From contig CAIKRR010000067.1 in the NCBI GenBank assembly GCA_903829815.1, forward strand, positions 32,037 through 96,036: 64,000 nucleotides of DNA, given 5' to 3'. Positions 45,423 to 54,302 of this stretch are shown piece by piece. Position numbers and translations under genes: made by a program. How positions within the stretch are numbered: position 1 is the first letter of the stretch; every line of letters starts with the position of its first letter. This DNA is from an uncultured Pseudomonadota bacterium. GTDB lineage: Bacteria; Pseudomonadota; Gammaproteobacteria; Burkholderiales; SG8-39. The notes beneath the pieces were generated by a model. That model saw only the letters and a program-made list of their open reading frames with translations. It had not been told where the DNA came from and searched no databases.

Positions 45423-46373
45423 TCAGTCGGCTGGGGCGATTTTGGCACGCTGTGCATCGAGAGCCTGGAGGCGGCGCCTCTTGCGCCAGTGCTTCCAGCA
45501 CGCCATGACGTTCGCGCGGGCTTCAACCCGGAGACGTTCCAGATGTTCTTCGAGTTGCCTTGATCGGATCGGCGCGTGCTTTGATGTCCTCGCTGCTGCC
45601 GCCAGGTCGCGCAGGTGTCTCTGTGCGACGACCACATCGTTGAACGCGCCGAGTGCCTCCTGCAGGTGCTTCAGCGTTCGATCCGATTCCACCGCTGGTG
45701 TGTGTCGATGCGATGGGGCCAGCAGATCGTTGCAGTAGCGCAGGTTCTTGGCGGCCAGTCGAACATCGTGCATGCGCTCGTCGTCAGCGCGGGAGAGTCT
45801 TCGGCCGATGTGCAGCAGCTGCTGCCTTCGCCGCTTCATCGCACGGTCGGTGCGCTCAGCCACCGATCTCGTATCGAACGCCCGGTCGCGACACCTCGGT
45901 TGACTTCGGGGTCGGGCAGGTCTCCTTCCCCACGCATCGAGCAGGGCCTGCAGCTTGCGGTAGCGTCCAGACAGCAGTACGCGTCGCAGTTGACGCCGTG
46001 CCCGGGTGATGCGTGCCGTGGTCGCCGCCTCGAACGCCTGGCGTCGGATCGGCTCGAGCACTTCGGGTGGCAGGCCCGATAGCGTGCTGAACCGGAATAC
46101 CTCCCAATCACGAACCCCGCCCAAGGCACGCGCCAACCAGCGTATTTCGGTTCTGAGCAGGCGCTTTGCGGGCGCTTCGGAGCCTTTCTTGAACACCCCC
46201 AGCACCGCCCTGATCTGGCGCAGGGCGATCCGTGCCTGATGAACTGCCTCGCGATCCGTGCCTGCAAGCAGGTCGGCTTCGCGCGCACGATAAAGCGCGG
46301 TGCAATGGGCGATCAGGCGGGCCTGCAGATCGAGGGTGGCCATGGTCTCGCTGCGCTGCTGCTCAACCGGCAT
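45423..46373 (-). CDS. CHAD-domain protein
   Basis: About 316 residues rich in Arg and His, of the conserved histidine alpha-helical domain (CHAD), which binds inorganic polyphosphate. The domain begins with TDREAVHQARIALRQIRAVL and ends in a repeat-like half with DERMHDVRLAAKNLRYCNDL. No CYTH domain is fused or adjacent. I placed the start at ATG 46373 because third-codon GC is high from there; ATGs at 46412 and 46460 extend into a less coding-like region that may hold the divergent promoter. Confidence 0.86.
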   Translation of the reverse strand: MPVEQQRSETMATLDLQARLIAHCTALYRAREADLLAGTDREAVHQARIALRQIRAVLGVFKKGSEAPAKRLLRTEIRWLARALGGVRDWEVFRFSTLSGLPPEVLEPIRRQAFEAATTARITRARRQLRRVLLSGRYRKLQALLDAWGRRPARPRSQPRCRDRAFDTRSVAERTDRAMKRRRQQLLHIGRRLSRADDERMHDVRLAAKNLRYCNDLLAPSHRHTPAVESDRTLKHLQEALGAFNDVVVAQRHLRDLAAAARTSKHAPIRSRQLEEHLERLRVEARANVMACWKHWRKRRRLQALDAQRAKIAPAD

Positions 46374-46474
46374 CGCGGGTGAGTCGCTAGAATTCGATTT
46401 TGCGTGGCGCATCGTCACTGCTCGCATCATGATCGGGGGAGCAAAACCCCCTCGTCCCAACGGGAGAAGGGCAC

Positions 46475-47491
46475 GTGAAATTCGGCGTCTTTGATCACCT
46501 GGACCGCAGCGGCGAGCCGCTGGCTGACTTCTACGAACATCGTCTGCAACTGGCCGAGGCCTACGATCGGCACGGCTTTCATGCCCTGCATACGGCTGAG
46601 CATCACGCCACGCCCCTGGGTATGGCGCCTTCGCCCTCGGTGTTTCATTCGGCGGTCGCGCAGCGCACCCGGCACCTGCGGTTCGGTCCGCTTGTCTACA
46701 CCCTCAACCTCTACCATCCGCTGCGACTGGCCGAGGAAGTGTGCATGCTCGACCATCTGAGCCGCGGGCGTTTCCAGTTGGGTGTAGGTCGGGGCATATC
46801 GCCGTTTGAACTGGCTTATTTCGGGGCTGACCCCAAGGCGGGTCAGGACATCTACATCGAGGCGTTCGAGGTCTTGCGAAAGGCGCTCACCGCCGAGGTG
46901 CTCGATCACGAGGGGCGGCACTTCACCTACCGCGATGTCCCGATCGAACTGCATCCGCTGCAAAAGCCCTATCCACCCATCTGGTATGGCATCGGCAACC
47001 CTGACAGCGTGCCCTGGTGCGTGGAGAACCGCGTCAATATCGTAAGCAATGCGCCGGTGGCGCTCGTGCGCCAGATCACGGATGGTTATCGTGCCCAGTG
47101 GCAGCGCGCCGGGCATTCCCTGGCCACGCTCCCCTTCATGGGCACCACTCGGCATGTGGTCGTGGCCCCGACCGATGCCGAGGCGATTGCCATTGCCCGC
47201 CGTGCCTACCTGTGCTGGCAGTCCAGTTTCATGCACCTGTTTCGCAAACATCAGGCGCAGCCACGGTTCATGATCTACACCGATGACTTTGATGCGGTGC
47301 GCGCGAGCGGCCTCATCCTGTGCGGATCTGCGGCGACGGTTCGGCGCGAAGTCCAGGCGATCGAAGCCGAGTCGCGCCTCAATTACCTGCTCTGTCGTTT
47401 TGCCTTTGGTGACCTCAGCCTTGCCGAATCGATGCGTTCGGTAGAACTGTTTGCTGCCGAGGTGATGCCCGAGTTGGCAGCGGCGGCCTGA
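46475..47491 (+). CDS. Luciferase-like flavin-dependent monooxygenase (LLM class)
   Basis: 338 residues from a GTG at 46475 (upstream GGGAGAAGG). A near paralogue of the gene at 10157: KFGVFDHLDRSGEPLADFYE, TAEHHATPLGMAPSPSVFHS, LRFGPLVYTLNLYHPLRLAE and LGVGRGISPFELAYFGAD. Here it leads a cluster with RidA, a Rieske dioxygenase pair and a receptor gene. A TAGAAT at 46388-46393 may be its -10 box. Confidence 0.87.
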   Translation: MKFGVFDHLDRSGEPLADFYEHRLQLAEAYDRHGFHALHTAEHHATPLGMAPSPSVFHSAVAQRTRHLRFGPLVYTLNLYHPLRLAEEVCMLDHLSRGRFQLGVGRGISPFELAYFGADPKAGQDIYIEAFEVLRKALTAEVLDHEGRHFTYRDVPIELHPLQKPYPPIWYGIGNPDSVPWCVENRVNIVSNAPVALVRQITDGYRAQWQRAGHSLATLPFMGTTRHVVVAPTDAEAIAIARRAYLCWQSSFMHLFRKHQAQPRFMIYTDDFDAVRASGLILCGSAATVRREVQAIEAESRLNYLLCRFAFGDLSLAESMRSVELFAAEVMPELAAAA

Positions 47492-47504
47492 TCGCGGCGA
47501 TAAT
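47474..47504 (+). promoter_or_regulatory. Candidate promoter before the RidA-like gene
   Basis: TTGGCA (47474-47479) and GATAAT (47499-47504), each close to consensus, spaced 19 bases, which is longer than ideal. The element overlaps the end of the monooxygenase gene and lies 42 bases before the RidA-like start, so the Rieske cluster may have its own promoter. Confidence 0.38.
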
Positions 47505-47546
47505 GCCGGGACTGAACAGACAGAACCGCCTCAGGAGAAGAACACC

Positions 47547-48017
47547 ATGGCAGGACGCATCGATGCCCGATTGGCCGAACTCGGGTACACCATCCCGGTT
47601 CCCGTAGAACCCGCTGGCAACTATGTGGGTTACGTCATTACCGGCAACCTCGTATTCACCGCCGGTCAGGTGCCTGTCGAGAACGGCGAACGTCGCTACA
47701 TTGGCCGCCTGGGGCGCGAATTCACGGTCGAGCAGGGCCAGAAGGCCGCCGAACTCGCGGCGCTGAGCGTGCTGGCGCGGGTGAAGGCTGCGTGTGGCGG
47801 GGATCTCGACCGGGTGGTGCGGGTCGTGAAACTGGTCGGCTTCGTGAATGCCGTCGAGACCTTCGGTGAACATCCCAAGGTGGTGAACGGCGCATCCGAC
47901 CTCATGGTGGCCGTTTTTGGTGAAGCGGGGCGCCATGCGCGCTCGGCCATCGGCATGGGATCGCTGCCCTTCGGTGTTGCGGTCGAGGTCGAAGGGGTTT
48001 TCGAGATTCGTGCCTGA
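47547..48017 (+). CDS. RidA-family protein (YjgF / enamine-imine deaminase type)
   Basis: 156-residue protein of the RidA superfamily, in the larger RidA-like subgroup. Landmarks: GYVITGNLVFTAGQVPVENG and the C-terminal stretch HARSAIGMGSLPFGVAVEVE with Arg132 at the catalytic arginine site. Known members hydrolyse reactive enamines or imines, or act on aromatic amino-muconate type intermediates. Position 12 bases before the Rieske alpha gene suggests an imine is formed by a nitrogen-containing ring compound (inference). Confidence 0.88.
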   Translation: MAGRIDARLAELGYTIPVPVEPAGNYVGYVITGNLVFTAGQVPVENGERRYIGRLGREFTVEQGQKAAELAALSVLARVKAACGGDLDRVVRVVKLVGFVNAVETFGEHPKVVNGASDLMVAVFGEAGRHARSAIGMGSLPFGVAVEVEGVFEIRA

Positions 48018-48029
48018 GGAGAAGGCGGC

Positions 48030-49451
48030 ATGAGCTTCGATCCGGCGCAGTGGGTTGTCGATACGCCTGAGCGATTTCGCGTTCATCGCGACATCTTTCG
48101 TGAGCCTGATATCTTCGATCTCGAGATGCGACACATCTTCGAGTCGACCTGGGTCTTTCTAGGCTTTGCCTGCCAGGTGCCCAGGCCTCACGACTTCTTC
48201 ACGACCTCCATTGGTCGCTCACCGGTCATCGTGTCGCGCGATGCCCAGGGGCGACTGGGTGCCTTTTTGAACAGTTGCCGTCATCGCGGTGCGCTGGTCT
48301 GCCACGACGAGCAGGGCCATTCGAAATTTCATGTCTGTCACTACCATGGCTGGGCCTACGACTCGGCTGGGCGTGCCATCGACATCAAGGACGAGGCCCA
48401 CGGCTGCTACCCGGCGCAATTCGGCCAGGAAGACCACGGACTGAAGGGCATTGCTCACTTTGGCGAGTATCGGGGCTTTCTCTTCGGCAGCCTCAACCCC
48501 GACGTGAAGCCGCTCGAGGAGCACCTGGGCGATACGCGGGTCTTCATCGACATGGTGGTCGATCAGGGTGAGGCGGGTTTCGAACTGGTGCCCGGCTACT
48601 CGTCGTACATCTTCAACGGCAACTGGAAGTTGCAGGTCGAGAACTGCGTCGACCTCTACCACCTTACCTCGACGCATCCGAGCTTCATGCAGATCGTCGA
48701 GCGTCGCAAGTCGGGTGACTCGGGCAACGGACTGGCAGCCATCGACTTTGCCGACTACCGCCTTCCCGGCATGGTGCGCGGCAGTTACACCTTTGCCAAC
48801 GGCCATGCGATGGTCTGGGGTGGTACGGCGGCACCCCAGGTGCGCCCGCTCTGGGATGACATCGAGCGCGTACGTGCGCGGGTCGGACCCTTGCGTGCTC
48901 AGTGGATGCTCGCCACGCGCAATCTCACGCTCTACCCCAACATGCAGATCGCCGAGAACGCCTCCTTGCAGGTGCGCGTCATCAGGCCGCTCGCGGTCGA
49001 CCGGACCGAGATGCGCATCTACTGTCTGGGGCCGGTGGGCGAGTCGGCTGCGGCGCGCGAGCGTCGCATTCGCCAGTACGAAGACTTCTTCAATTCAACG
49101 GGCCTGGCAACCCCTGATGATACGGTCTGCTACCAGGATATCCAGGCCGGGATGGCGGCCCGCGACATCGACTGGCAGCAGGGCTACGACCGTGGCATGA
49201 CCGCGCGCATCGAGGGGCCCGACAGCTATGCCGATGAATTGGGCATTCGGCCGGCGACCAGTGTCACCGGCCCCTTCGATACCCAGGACGAGACGGTGTT
49301 TCATGCCGGCTACCGTGAGTGGTTGCGGCTGATGGGTGAAGGGTGTTCGCGGGATGCGCAGGGGAGGGCATCCAGTGCATCCAGTGCATCCAGTGCATCG
49401 GGCGGACAGGCGGGTCGGGGTGACACGAGCAGTGCTGGAGCCGGTCTGTGA
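48030..49451 (+). CDS. Aromatic-ring-hydroxylating dioxygenase, alpha subunit
   Basis: 473-residue terminal oxygenase subunit. Rieske 2Fe-2S ligands Cys83, His85 (NSCRHRGALVC), Cys103, His106 (VCHYHGWAYDSAGR). The mononuclear iron triad includes His211 and His216, with the bridging Asp208 (VENCVDLYHLTSTHP). The C-terminus has a low-complexity Ala-Ser tail encoded by a GCATCCAGT tandem repeat, extending beyond the normal domain. It overlaps the beta subunit gene by GTGA. The electron-transfer partners (ferredoxin, reductase) are not in the window. Confidence 0.9.
   Translation: MSFDPAQWVVDTPERFRVHRDIFREPDIFDLEMRHIFESTWVFLGFACQVPRPHDFFTTSIGRSPVIVSRDAQGRLGAFLNSCRHRGALVCHDEQGHSKFHVCHYHGWAYDSAGRAIDIKDEAHGCYPAQFGQEDHGLKGIAHFGEYRGFLFGSLNPDVKPLEEHLGDTRVFIDMVVDQGEAGFELVPGYSSYIFNGNWKLQVENCVDLYHLTSTHPSFMQIVERRKSGDSGNGLAAIDFADYRLPGMVRGSYTFANGHAMVWGGTAAPQVRPLWDDIERVRARVGPLRAQWMLATRNLTLYPNMQIAENASLQVRVIRPLAVDRTEMRIYCLGPVGESAAARERRIRQYEDFFNSTGLATPDDTVCYQDIQAGMAARDIDWQQGYDRGMTARIEGPDSYADELGIRPATSVTGPFDTQDETVFHAGYREWLRLMGEGCSRDAQGRASSASSASSASGGQAGRGDTSSAGAGL
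49368..49394. repeat. 9-base tandem repeat in the dioxygenase gene
   Basis: Three perfect copies of GCATCCAGT at 49368-49376, 49377-49385 and 49386-49394, then a partial fourth. They encode Ala-Ser-Ser repeats near the end of the alpha subunit. The unit length keeps the frame, so copy-number change would alter only tail length. Confidence 0.85.
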
Positions 49452-49969
49452 GCGCCCTGCGCGGTGCGGCGTGCGATCTCCTTTATCGCGAGGCGCTTTT
49501 TCTCGACACGCAGCGCTGGGATGAGTGGCTCGGCCTTTATACGTCTGATTGCGAGTATTGGGTGCCGGCGTGGAAGTCTGCCCATCAGGTTACCGAAGAC
49601 CCGAAGCGCGAAATTTCGCTCATCTACTATGCCAGTCGCGCTGGGCTCGAGGATCGCGTGTGGCGCGTCCGCTCGGGCCGCTCGGTGGCCTCCAAGCCGT
49701 TGCCGCGCACCCAGCATGTGCTGTCCAACATCCTGGTCGAGTCGCCGCCATCCGATGGCGTGATCGCGGGCGACGCAGCCTCCGGCTGCCTTGTCCACGC
49801 CAACTGGACGGTGCATCAGTTCATGCTCAAGAGCCGCGATGTGCAGGTGCTCTTCGGGCGCAGCGAGTACCGATTGGTGGAAAGCGAGGGGCAGTTGCAG
49901 ATTGCCCGTCGCAAGTCGATCCTGCTCAACGACCTGATGCCGGCGATGCTCGACTTCTACAGTCTGTAG
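49448..49969 (+). CDS. Aromatic-ring-hydroxylating dioxygenase, beta subunit
   Basis: 173-residue structural subunit with the SnoaL-like cone fold, starting at a GTG that overlaps the alpha stop. Landmarks: ALFLDTQRWDEWLGLYTSDC, EYWVPAW and the C-terminal QLQIARRKSILLNDLMPAML. It has no catalytic metal. Together with alpha it would make an alpha-beta hexamer typical of benzoate- or naphthalene-type dioxygenases; family detail does not fix the substrate. Confidence 0.88.
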   Translation: MSALRGAACDLLYREALFLDTQRWDEWLGLYTSDCEYWVPAWKSAHQVTEDPKREISLIYYASRAGLEDRVWRVRSGRSVASKPLPRTQHVLSNILVESPPSDGVIAGDAASGCLVHANWTVHQFMLKSRDVQVLFGRSEYRLVESEGQLQIARRKSILLNDLMPAMLDFYSL

Positions 49970-50124
49970 CCACGGTTGTGGGCCTCGGGGGGCCAGACTG
50001 CGCGTGCGCATGTCTGGCGGCTCCCGGCCCGCTGCGGGTGCCCTGCGATGCGGTGAAGTCTTGACGCCTCGGAGTGCAGCGCGGTATACGATCACGGCGA
50101 CAACCATAATCAGGAGACTTCCTC

Positions 50125-51363
50125 ATGCGCACCCCCGCAGCAAGGCTCGCCCGTGCACCGCAGCGCTTCGATTCGCTGCGTCTCATCCCCGGTGCGGTCG
50201 GCCGCCACGGCGGCTCTGCCGGTGGCACGCCGCTGAGCCGCTTGTCGATACTCTCGGCCATGGTTCTTTCTGCGACGCTCGCTGCCACCAGCGCACAGGC
50301 AGAAATCGTGATTGGCGGTACCTTCAACGCTACCGGTCCGAACGCGCCGATCGGGGTGCCGGGCAAGAATGCCTTCTCGCTCTATCCGACGAGCATCGCC
50401 GGTCAGTCGATTCGATACATCACGCTCGACGATGGCTGTGACCCGACCCTCACGGCGAAGAACATGCGCAAGCTCACCGAGGAAGACAAGGTGGATGTGG
50501 TGGTGGGTTCGACCTGCACGCCCGGGTGCATGTCGATGGGCGACGTCGCTCTGGAGCGCAAGACCGCACACGTCTGTCTCTCACCGATCCAGGTGCGCAA
50601 CCCCTGGGCCTTCACCCTGCCGCAGTCGCCGCTGCTGATGGTCGATGGCCTGGTCGAACACATGAAGGCCAATGCGGTCAAGAGCGTGGCCTACATCGGA
50701 TTTTCCGATGGGTGGGGTGACCTCAACTACGAGGCGCTGATGAAGTTCTCGCCGCCTGCAGGCATCAAGGTGCTGACCAATGAGCGGTTCGCACGCGCTG
50801 ACACGAGCGTCACGCCCCAGGTGCTCAAGATGTTCTCGATGAACGCCGACGCCATTTACGTGGGTGCATCGGCCGCACCCGCAGCGCTGCCCTCGATTGC
50901 GCTCACCGAGCGGGGTTACAAGGGCCGTGTCTATCATTCGCCGGCGGTGGTGAACCCCGATTTCCTGCGCGTTGGTGGCAAGGCGGTCGACGGTTCGATT
51001 GTCGCCACCGGGCCCTTCGCGGTGCGTGAGCAGTTGCCCGACTCCAATCCCACCAAGAAGCCGGGCCTTGAATTTGCCCGCCTCTACGATGCCAAGTTTG
51101 GCGCTGGCACGGTGAACCCGTTTGCAGCCTATTCCTGGGATGCGTGGCTGTGGTTGAACGCTGCGCTGCCGGTCGCGCTCAAGCGCGCCCAGCCCGGCAC
51201 GCCCGAGTTTCGCCAGGCGGTGCGCGATGCCCTCGAGTCGCTGCAGGATGTGGCAGGTACCCATGCGGTCTATTCGCTCTCGGCGGGGAACCATAATGGG
51301 GTCGACGCGCGTGGGCGTGTCCTCGTTCGGGTAGAGAATGGCAGCTTCCGCCTGATGAACTGA
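50125..51363 (+). CDS. ABC-type branched-chain amino acid-like substrate-binding protein
   Basis: 412 residues. AGGAGA lies eight bases before the ATG at 50125, which gives an unusually long basic leader (about 40 residues) before the hydrophobic signal (LSILSAMVLSATLAATSAQA); ATG 50260 would begin just within that signal. Mature start EIVIGGTFNATGPNAPIGVP, followed by YITLDDGCDPTLTAKNMRKL. Cysteines in STCTPGCMSM may form a disulfide. It lies directly after the Rieske pair and lacks adjacent permease genes. Confidence 0.84.
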   Translation: MRTPAARLARAPQRFDSLRLIPGAVGRHGGSAGGTPLSRLSILSAMVLSATLAATSAQAEIVIGGTFNATGPNAPIGVPGKNAFSLYPTSIAGQSIRYITLDDGCDPTLTAKNMRKLTEEDKVDVVVGSTCTPGCMSMGDVALERKTAHVCLSPIQVRNPWAFTLPQSPLLMVDGLVEHMKANAVKSVAYIGFSDGWGDLNYEALMKFSPPAGIKVLTNERFARADTSVTPQVLKMFSMNADAIYVGASAAPAALPSIALTERGYKGRVYHSPAVVNPDFLRVGGKAVDGSIVATGPFAVREQLPDSNPTKKPGLEFARLYDAKFGAGTVNPFAAYSWDAWLWLNAALPVALKRAQPGTPEFRQAVRDALESLQDVAGTHAVYSLSAGNHNGVDARGRVLVRVENGSFRLMN

Positions 51364-51377
51364 GGACGACGCGCTCG

Positions 51378-51809
51378 ATGTTCCTGAACTGTCTGCTGTC
51401 CGTGGTGTGGTTGCTCTGGTGGGGCCTGTCATTCACCGAACCCACGCACGCTGCGGCGGCTTTCCCGATCGATCCGACCAATATCGGCGCCTACTCGGTC
51501 ATCGGGCTGGCAACGCCACTGCTGGCCTGCTGGTTCTACCGCATTCGTGATCCTCGCCATCCGCCCTGGCTGCGTCCGTCGCTGGCGGTTCGTTTGCGCT
51601 ACCAGATGCGGGGTCCTCATCCGGGCTGGGTGTTCGTGCTGGCCTGGGCGCTGCTGCTGGCCGGTATCGGCTGTGTCGGCTTTGCGCAGTGGCGTTCGGT
51701 GCCGGTCAGCGGTTTCCATGCGCTCTACCTTGCGATGGGGGTGTCGATGATGGTGGGTAGCCTGATCGCCTTGCGCCTGTTTGCGCGCGAGTTCGAGCCG
51801 GCTCGCTGA
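51378..51809 (+). CDS. Small membrane protein of unknown function
   Basis: 143 residues with four hydrophobic stretches: about 1-25, 38-55 (AYSVIGLATPLLACWFYR), 85-104 (VFVLAWALLLAGIGCVGFAQ) and 110-132. Between the second and third lies a basic loop (RIRDPRHPPWLRPSLAVR). I do not recognise the family. It follows the receptor gene by 14 bases, and the peptidase gene begins on the base after its stop codon, so the three are probably co-transcribed. Confidence 0.72.
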   Translation: MFLNCLLSVVWLLWWGLSFTEPTHAAAAFPIDPTNIGAYSVIGLATPLLACWFYRIRDPRHPPWLRPSLAVRLRYQMRGPHPGWVFVLAWALLLAGIGCVGFAQWRSVPVSGFHALYLAMGVSMMVGSLIALRLFAREFEPAR

Positions 51810-53297
51810 ATGCGTCCAGCGCGATCGCCGGTGGTGTCTCGGGGTCTTGTGCGGCCGCGGCGGGTGCTGCTCGTGCTGAGCCTCGGGGTCTTGTGTCAGA
51901 CCGTGCTGTGTCAGACAGCCCTGTCTGAGCCGGCCCAGTCCCCGGCGATCTCATCGCGGCCGGCCCTGTCCCCGGCTGCGACGGCCCGTGCCCTCGAGAT
52001 CTATCGTGAACTGATCGAAATCGACACGGTCACGGCAACCGGCGATACCGCCCGTGCGGCCGATGCCATGGCGGCACGCCTGATTGCAGCCGGTCTGCCT
52101 GCGGCCGATGTGCAGGTGTTCAAGCCGGCACCTCGCAAGGGCAATCTGGTGGCGCGTCTGCGCGGGACGGGCGAGCGCAAGCCCATTCTCCTGGTGGCAC
52201 ACATCGATGTGGTCGATGCGCCCAGAGCCGACTGGACGACCGACCCGTTTCGTCTGACCGAGCGCGATGGCTGGTACTACGCACGCGGGGCCGGCGATGA
52301 CAAGTTCATGGCGGCGGCCTTCGTGGCGAACCTCATCCGCTACCGCGAGGAGGGCTGGCGGCCCTCGCGCGACATCATTCTCGTGCTCGAGACCGATGAG
52401 GAGATTCTCGATGGCAACGCCATGGGCATCCAGTGGTTGCTGCGCAATCAGCGTGCCCTGATCGATGCCGAATTTGCGCTGAACGAGGGGGGCTCGGTCT
52501 CGCTGCGCGGCGATCGTGCGGTCTGGAACAGCGTCCAGACCAGCGAAAAGGTGTCGGTCAACCTTCGCCTTGCGGTCAAGAACGCGGGGGGCCACAGCGC
52601 CGTCCCGGTTCGCGACAATGCCATCTACCGGCTCAGTGCGGCCCTGTCACGACTGGCGGCGTTCGAGTTCCCGCTGGAACTCACGGCGACCACGCGTGCC
52701 TGGCTCGAGCGCATGGCTACCCTCGAGACCGGGCAGATGGCACAGGACATGCAGGCCGTGCTGGCCCCGGCGCCCGACCCGGATGCGGTCGCGCGCTTGT
52801 CGGCCTCGCCTGCCCTCAATGCGCAGTTGCGCACGACGTGCGTGGCGACCCTGCTCGAGGCCGGGCAGGTCATCAATGCCTTGCCGCAACTCGCCCAAGC
52901 CAGTCTCAACTGCCGGCTGATACCGGGTACCACGGTCAGTGCGGTGCGCGATCGTCTCGCCGCAGTGCTGGCCGATGCGGCCGTCGAAATCACGCAGATC
53001 GGCACGGCAACTCCGAGTGATCCATCGCCGCTCGAATCCACCCTCATCAGCGCCATCGAGGCGGTATCGGCTCAGTTCTGGCCCGGTGCGCCGGTGTTGC
53101 CGGTGATGTCGGCAGGGGCCACCGATGGCAGTTTCCTGCGCAACGCGGGCATTCCGACCTATGGTCACTCAGGACTTGCCGGTGAGCCCGGTGAGGGCCG
53201 CGCGCATGGCCGCGACGAGCGCATCCGGGTGCGCTCGTTCAACGAGGGTCTGGAGTATCTCTACCGCCTCGTGAAGCGACTCTCCGGTCCCGCCTGA
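51810..53297 (+). CDS. M20-family metallopeptidase, exported
   Basis: 495-residue zinc aminoacylase/carboxypeptidase of the M20/M25/M40 group. Metal and catalytic motifs: LLVAHIDVVDAPRADWTTDP, GAGDDKFMAAAFVANL, LVLETDEEILDG, and the C-terminal AGATDGSFLRNAGIPTYGHS. A dimerisation lid with KNAGGHSAVPVRDNAIYR is present. The N-terminus (PRRVLLVLSLGVLCQTVLCQ) looks like a signal peptide with repeated Leu-Cys-Gln-Thr, so the enzyme may be periplasmic. Start ATG 51810 abuts the previous stop. Confidence 0.87.
   Translation: MRPARSPVVSRGLVRPRRVLLVLSLGVLCQTVLCQTALSEPAQSPAISSRPALSPAATARALEIYRELIEIDTVTATGDTARAADAMAARLIAAGLPAADVQVFKPAPRKGNLVARLRGTGERKPILLVAHIDVVDAPRADWTTDPFRLTERDGWYYARGAGDDKFMAAAFVANLIRYREEGWRPSRDIILVLETDEEILDGNAMGIQWLLRNQRALIDAEFALNEGGSVSLRGDRAVWNSVQTSEKVSVNLRLAVKNAGGHSAVPVRDNAIYRLSAALSRLAAFEFPLELTATTRAWLERMATLETGQMAQDMQAVLAPAPDPDAVARLSASPALNAQLRTTCVATLLEAGQVINALPQLAQASLNCRLIPGTTVSAVRDRLAAVLADAAVEITQIGTATPSDPSPLESTLISAIEAVSAQFWPGAPVLPVMSAGATDGSFLRNAGIPTYGHSGLAGEPGEGRAHGRDERIRVRSFNEGLEYLYRLVKRLSGPA
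51911..51928. repeat. Inverted repeat in the signal-peptide region of the peptidase gene
   Basis: TCAGACAG and CTGTCTGA are perfect arms around CC. The left arm lies in the second copy of the direct repeat TGTGTCAGAC (51892-51901, 51907-51916). The repeats fall within the codons after the hydrophobic signal core. Confidence 0.5.
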
Positions 53298-53393
53298 GCC
53301 CGGTGCTGCAACACATTGCCCGCGGCGAATGCCTCGAGCGGTGTGCATGATCGGGCGAGCCGCGTGCCCGCCCGGCTGGATGCGCGGCTCGGC

Positions 53394-54203
53394 CTACTCG
53401 AGCACCTCGGGTTGCTCGGCAATGAACTTGTCGACCAGCGGTTGCAGCCCATACCAGCCCGCTGCATGGGTGCCCACCTGGCGCGCCGTCATGAGCGCGG
53501 TCTCGTGATCGATTTCGACCGGGGTGCCGACGGCTTTCGCGAGCAGGTACTGCTCGCAGGAACGCTCCAGGCGCAGGAACCAGTTGACCGCCTCGTCAAT
53601 GGTGTGACCCACCGTGAAGATGCCGTGGTTGCGGCAGATGACGGCCTTGTGCGCTCCCAGGGCCTGGCTGATGAGTTCGCCCTCGGACACATCGGCTGCC
53701 ACGCCCCGGTAACCCTGAAACACGCCGTGGTCCTGGTAGAACACGCAGCCCTCCTGCGTGATGGGGGGAAGCCCGATGCCCAGTGACGCAAAAGCGGTAC
53801 TGAAGCGTGCATGCGAGTGGGCCGCTGCGATCACGTCAGGGCGCGCACGATGGATGGCGGCGTGGATGCCGAAGGCGGCCGCGTTGATCGGCTTGGTCCC
53901 GTGAACCAGACGCCCTTCGTGGTCGATGAGTACCAGGTCGGAGACCCGCATACGGCTGAAGTGCAGCCCGACCGGGTTCACCCAGAAGTGGTCCTTCAGG
54001 ATCGGGTCGCGGCACGAGATATGGCCTGCAATGCCCATGTCGAAGCCAAACATCGAGAAGATCCGGAATCCGACGGCGAGTCGAATCTTGAGGTCTGCAC
54101 GCTGCGCCTCCGGGCTGCTGAATTGCGGTGCACCGGGCCAGTCGAGCCCGTCATCCTTGAAGGTGAGCGCTAGACCGCTCTTGCGTTCGATGGTCTGTTC
54201 CAT
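53394..54203 (-). CDS. Class II aldolase/adducin-family protein
   Basis: 269 residues from ATG 54203, preceded by GGAGAC; a longer frame starts at 54233. Zinc ligand histidines are in IAAAHSHARFSTAFASLG and CRNHGIFTVGHTIDEAVNWF. The family includes fuculose-phosphate aldolases and decarboxylases or ketols acting on hydroxy-acids; the absence of the phosphate-binding pattern of sugar aldolases suggests a non-phosphorylated substrate (weak inference). It is divergent from the amidase gene. Confidence 0.85.
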   Translation of the reverse strand: MEQTIERKSGLALTFKDDGLDWPGAPQFSSPEAQRADLKIRLAVGFRIFSMFGFDMGIAGHISCRDPILKDHFWVNPVGLHFSRMRVSDLVLIDHEGRLVHGTKPINAAAFGIHAAIHRARPDVIAAAHSHARFSTAFASLGIGLPPITQEGCVFYQDHGVFQGYRGVAADVSEGELISQALGAHKAVICRNHGIFTVGHTIDEAVNWFLRLERSCEQYLLAKAVGTPVEIDHETALMTARQVGTHAAGWYGLQPLVDKFIAEQPEVLE

Positions 54204-54302
54204 GCGTTGTCTCCATGCCGTGAGCTCGCGCAATGATGCCTCAAGCCCCGGCCGCGTAGTAAAGTGGGGGCATCCCTTTTTTATCTACCTGCCGAGGTTG
54301 TT

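Noticed and set aside
54265..54285. GGG stem with TTTTTT before the amidase as a terminator
   Set aside because: The stem is only three to four pairs and no upstream plus-strand gene needs ending; mentioned only as a leader feature.
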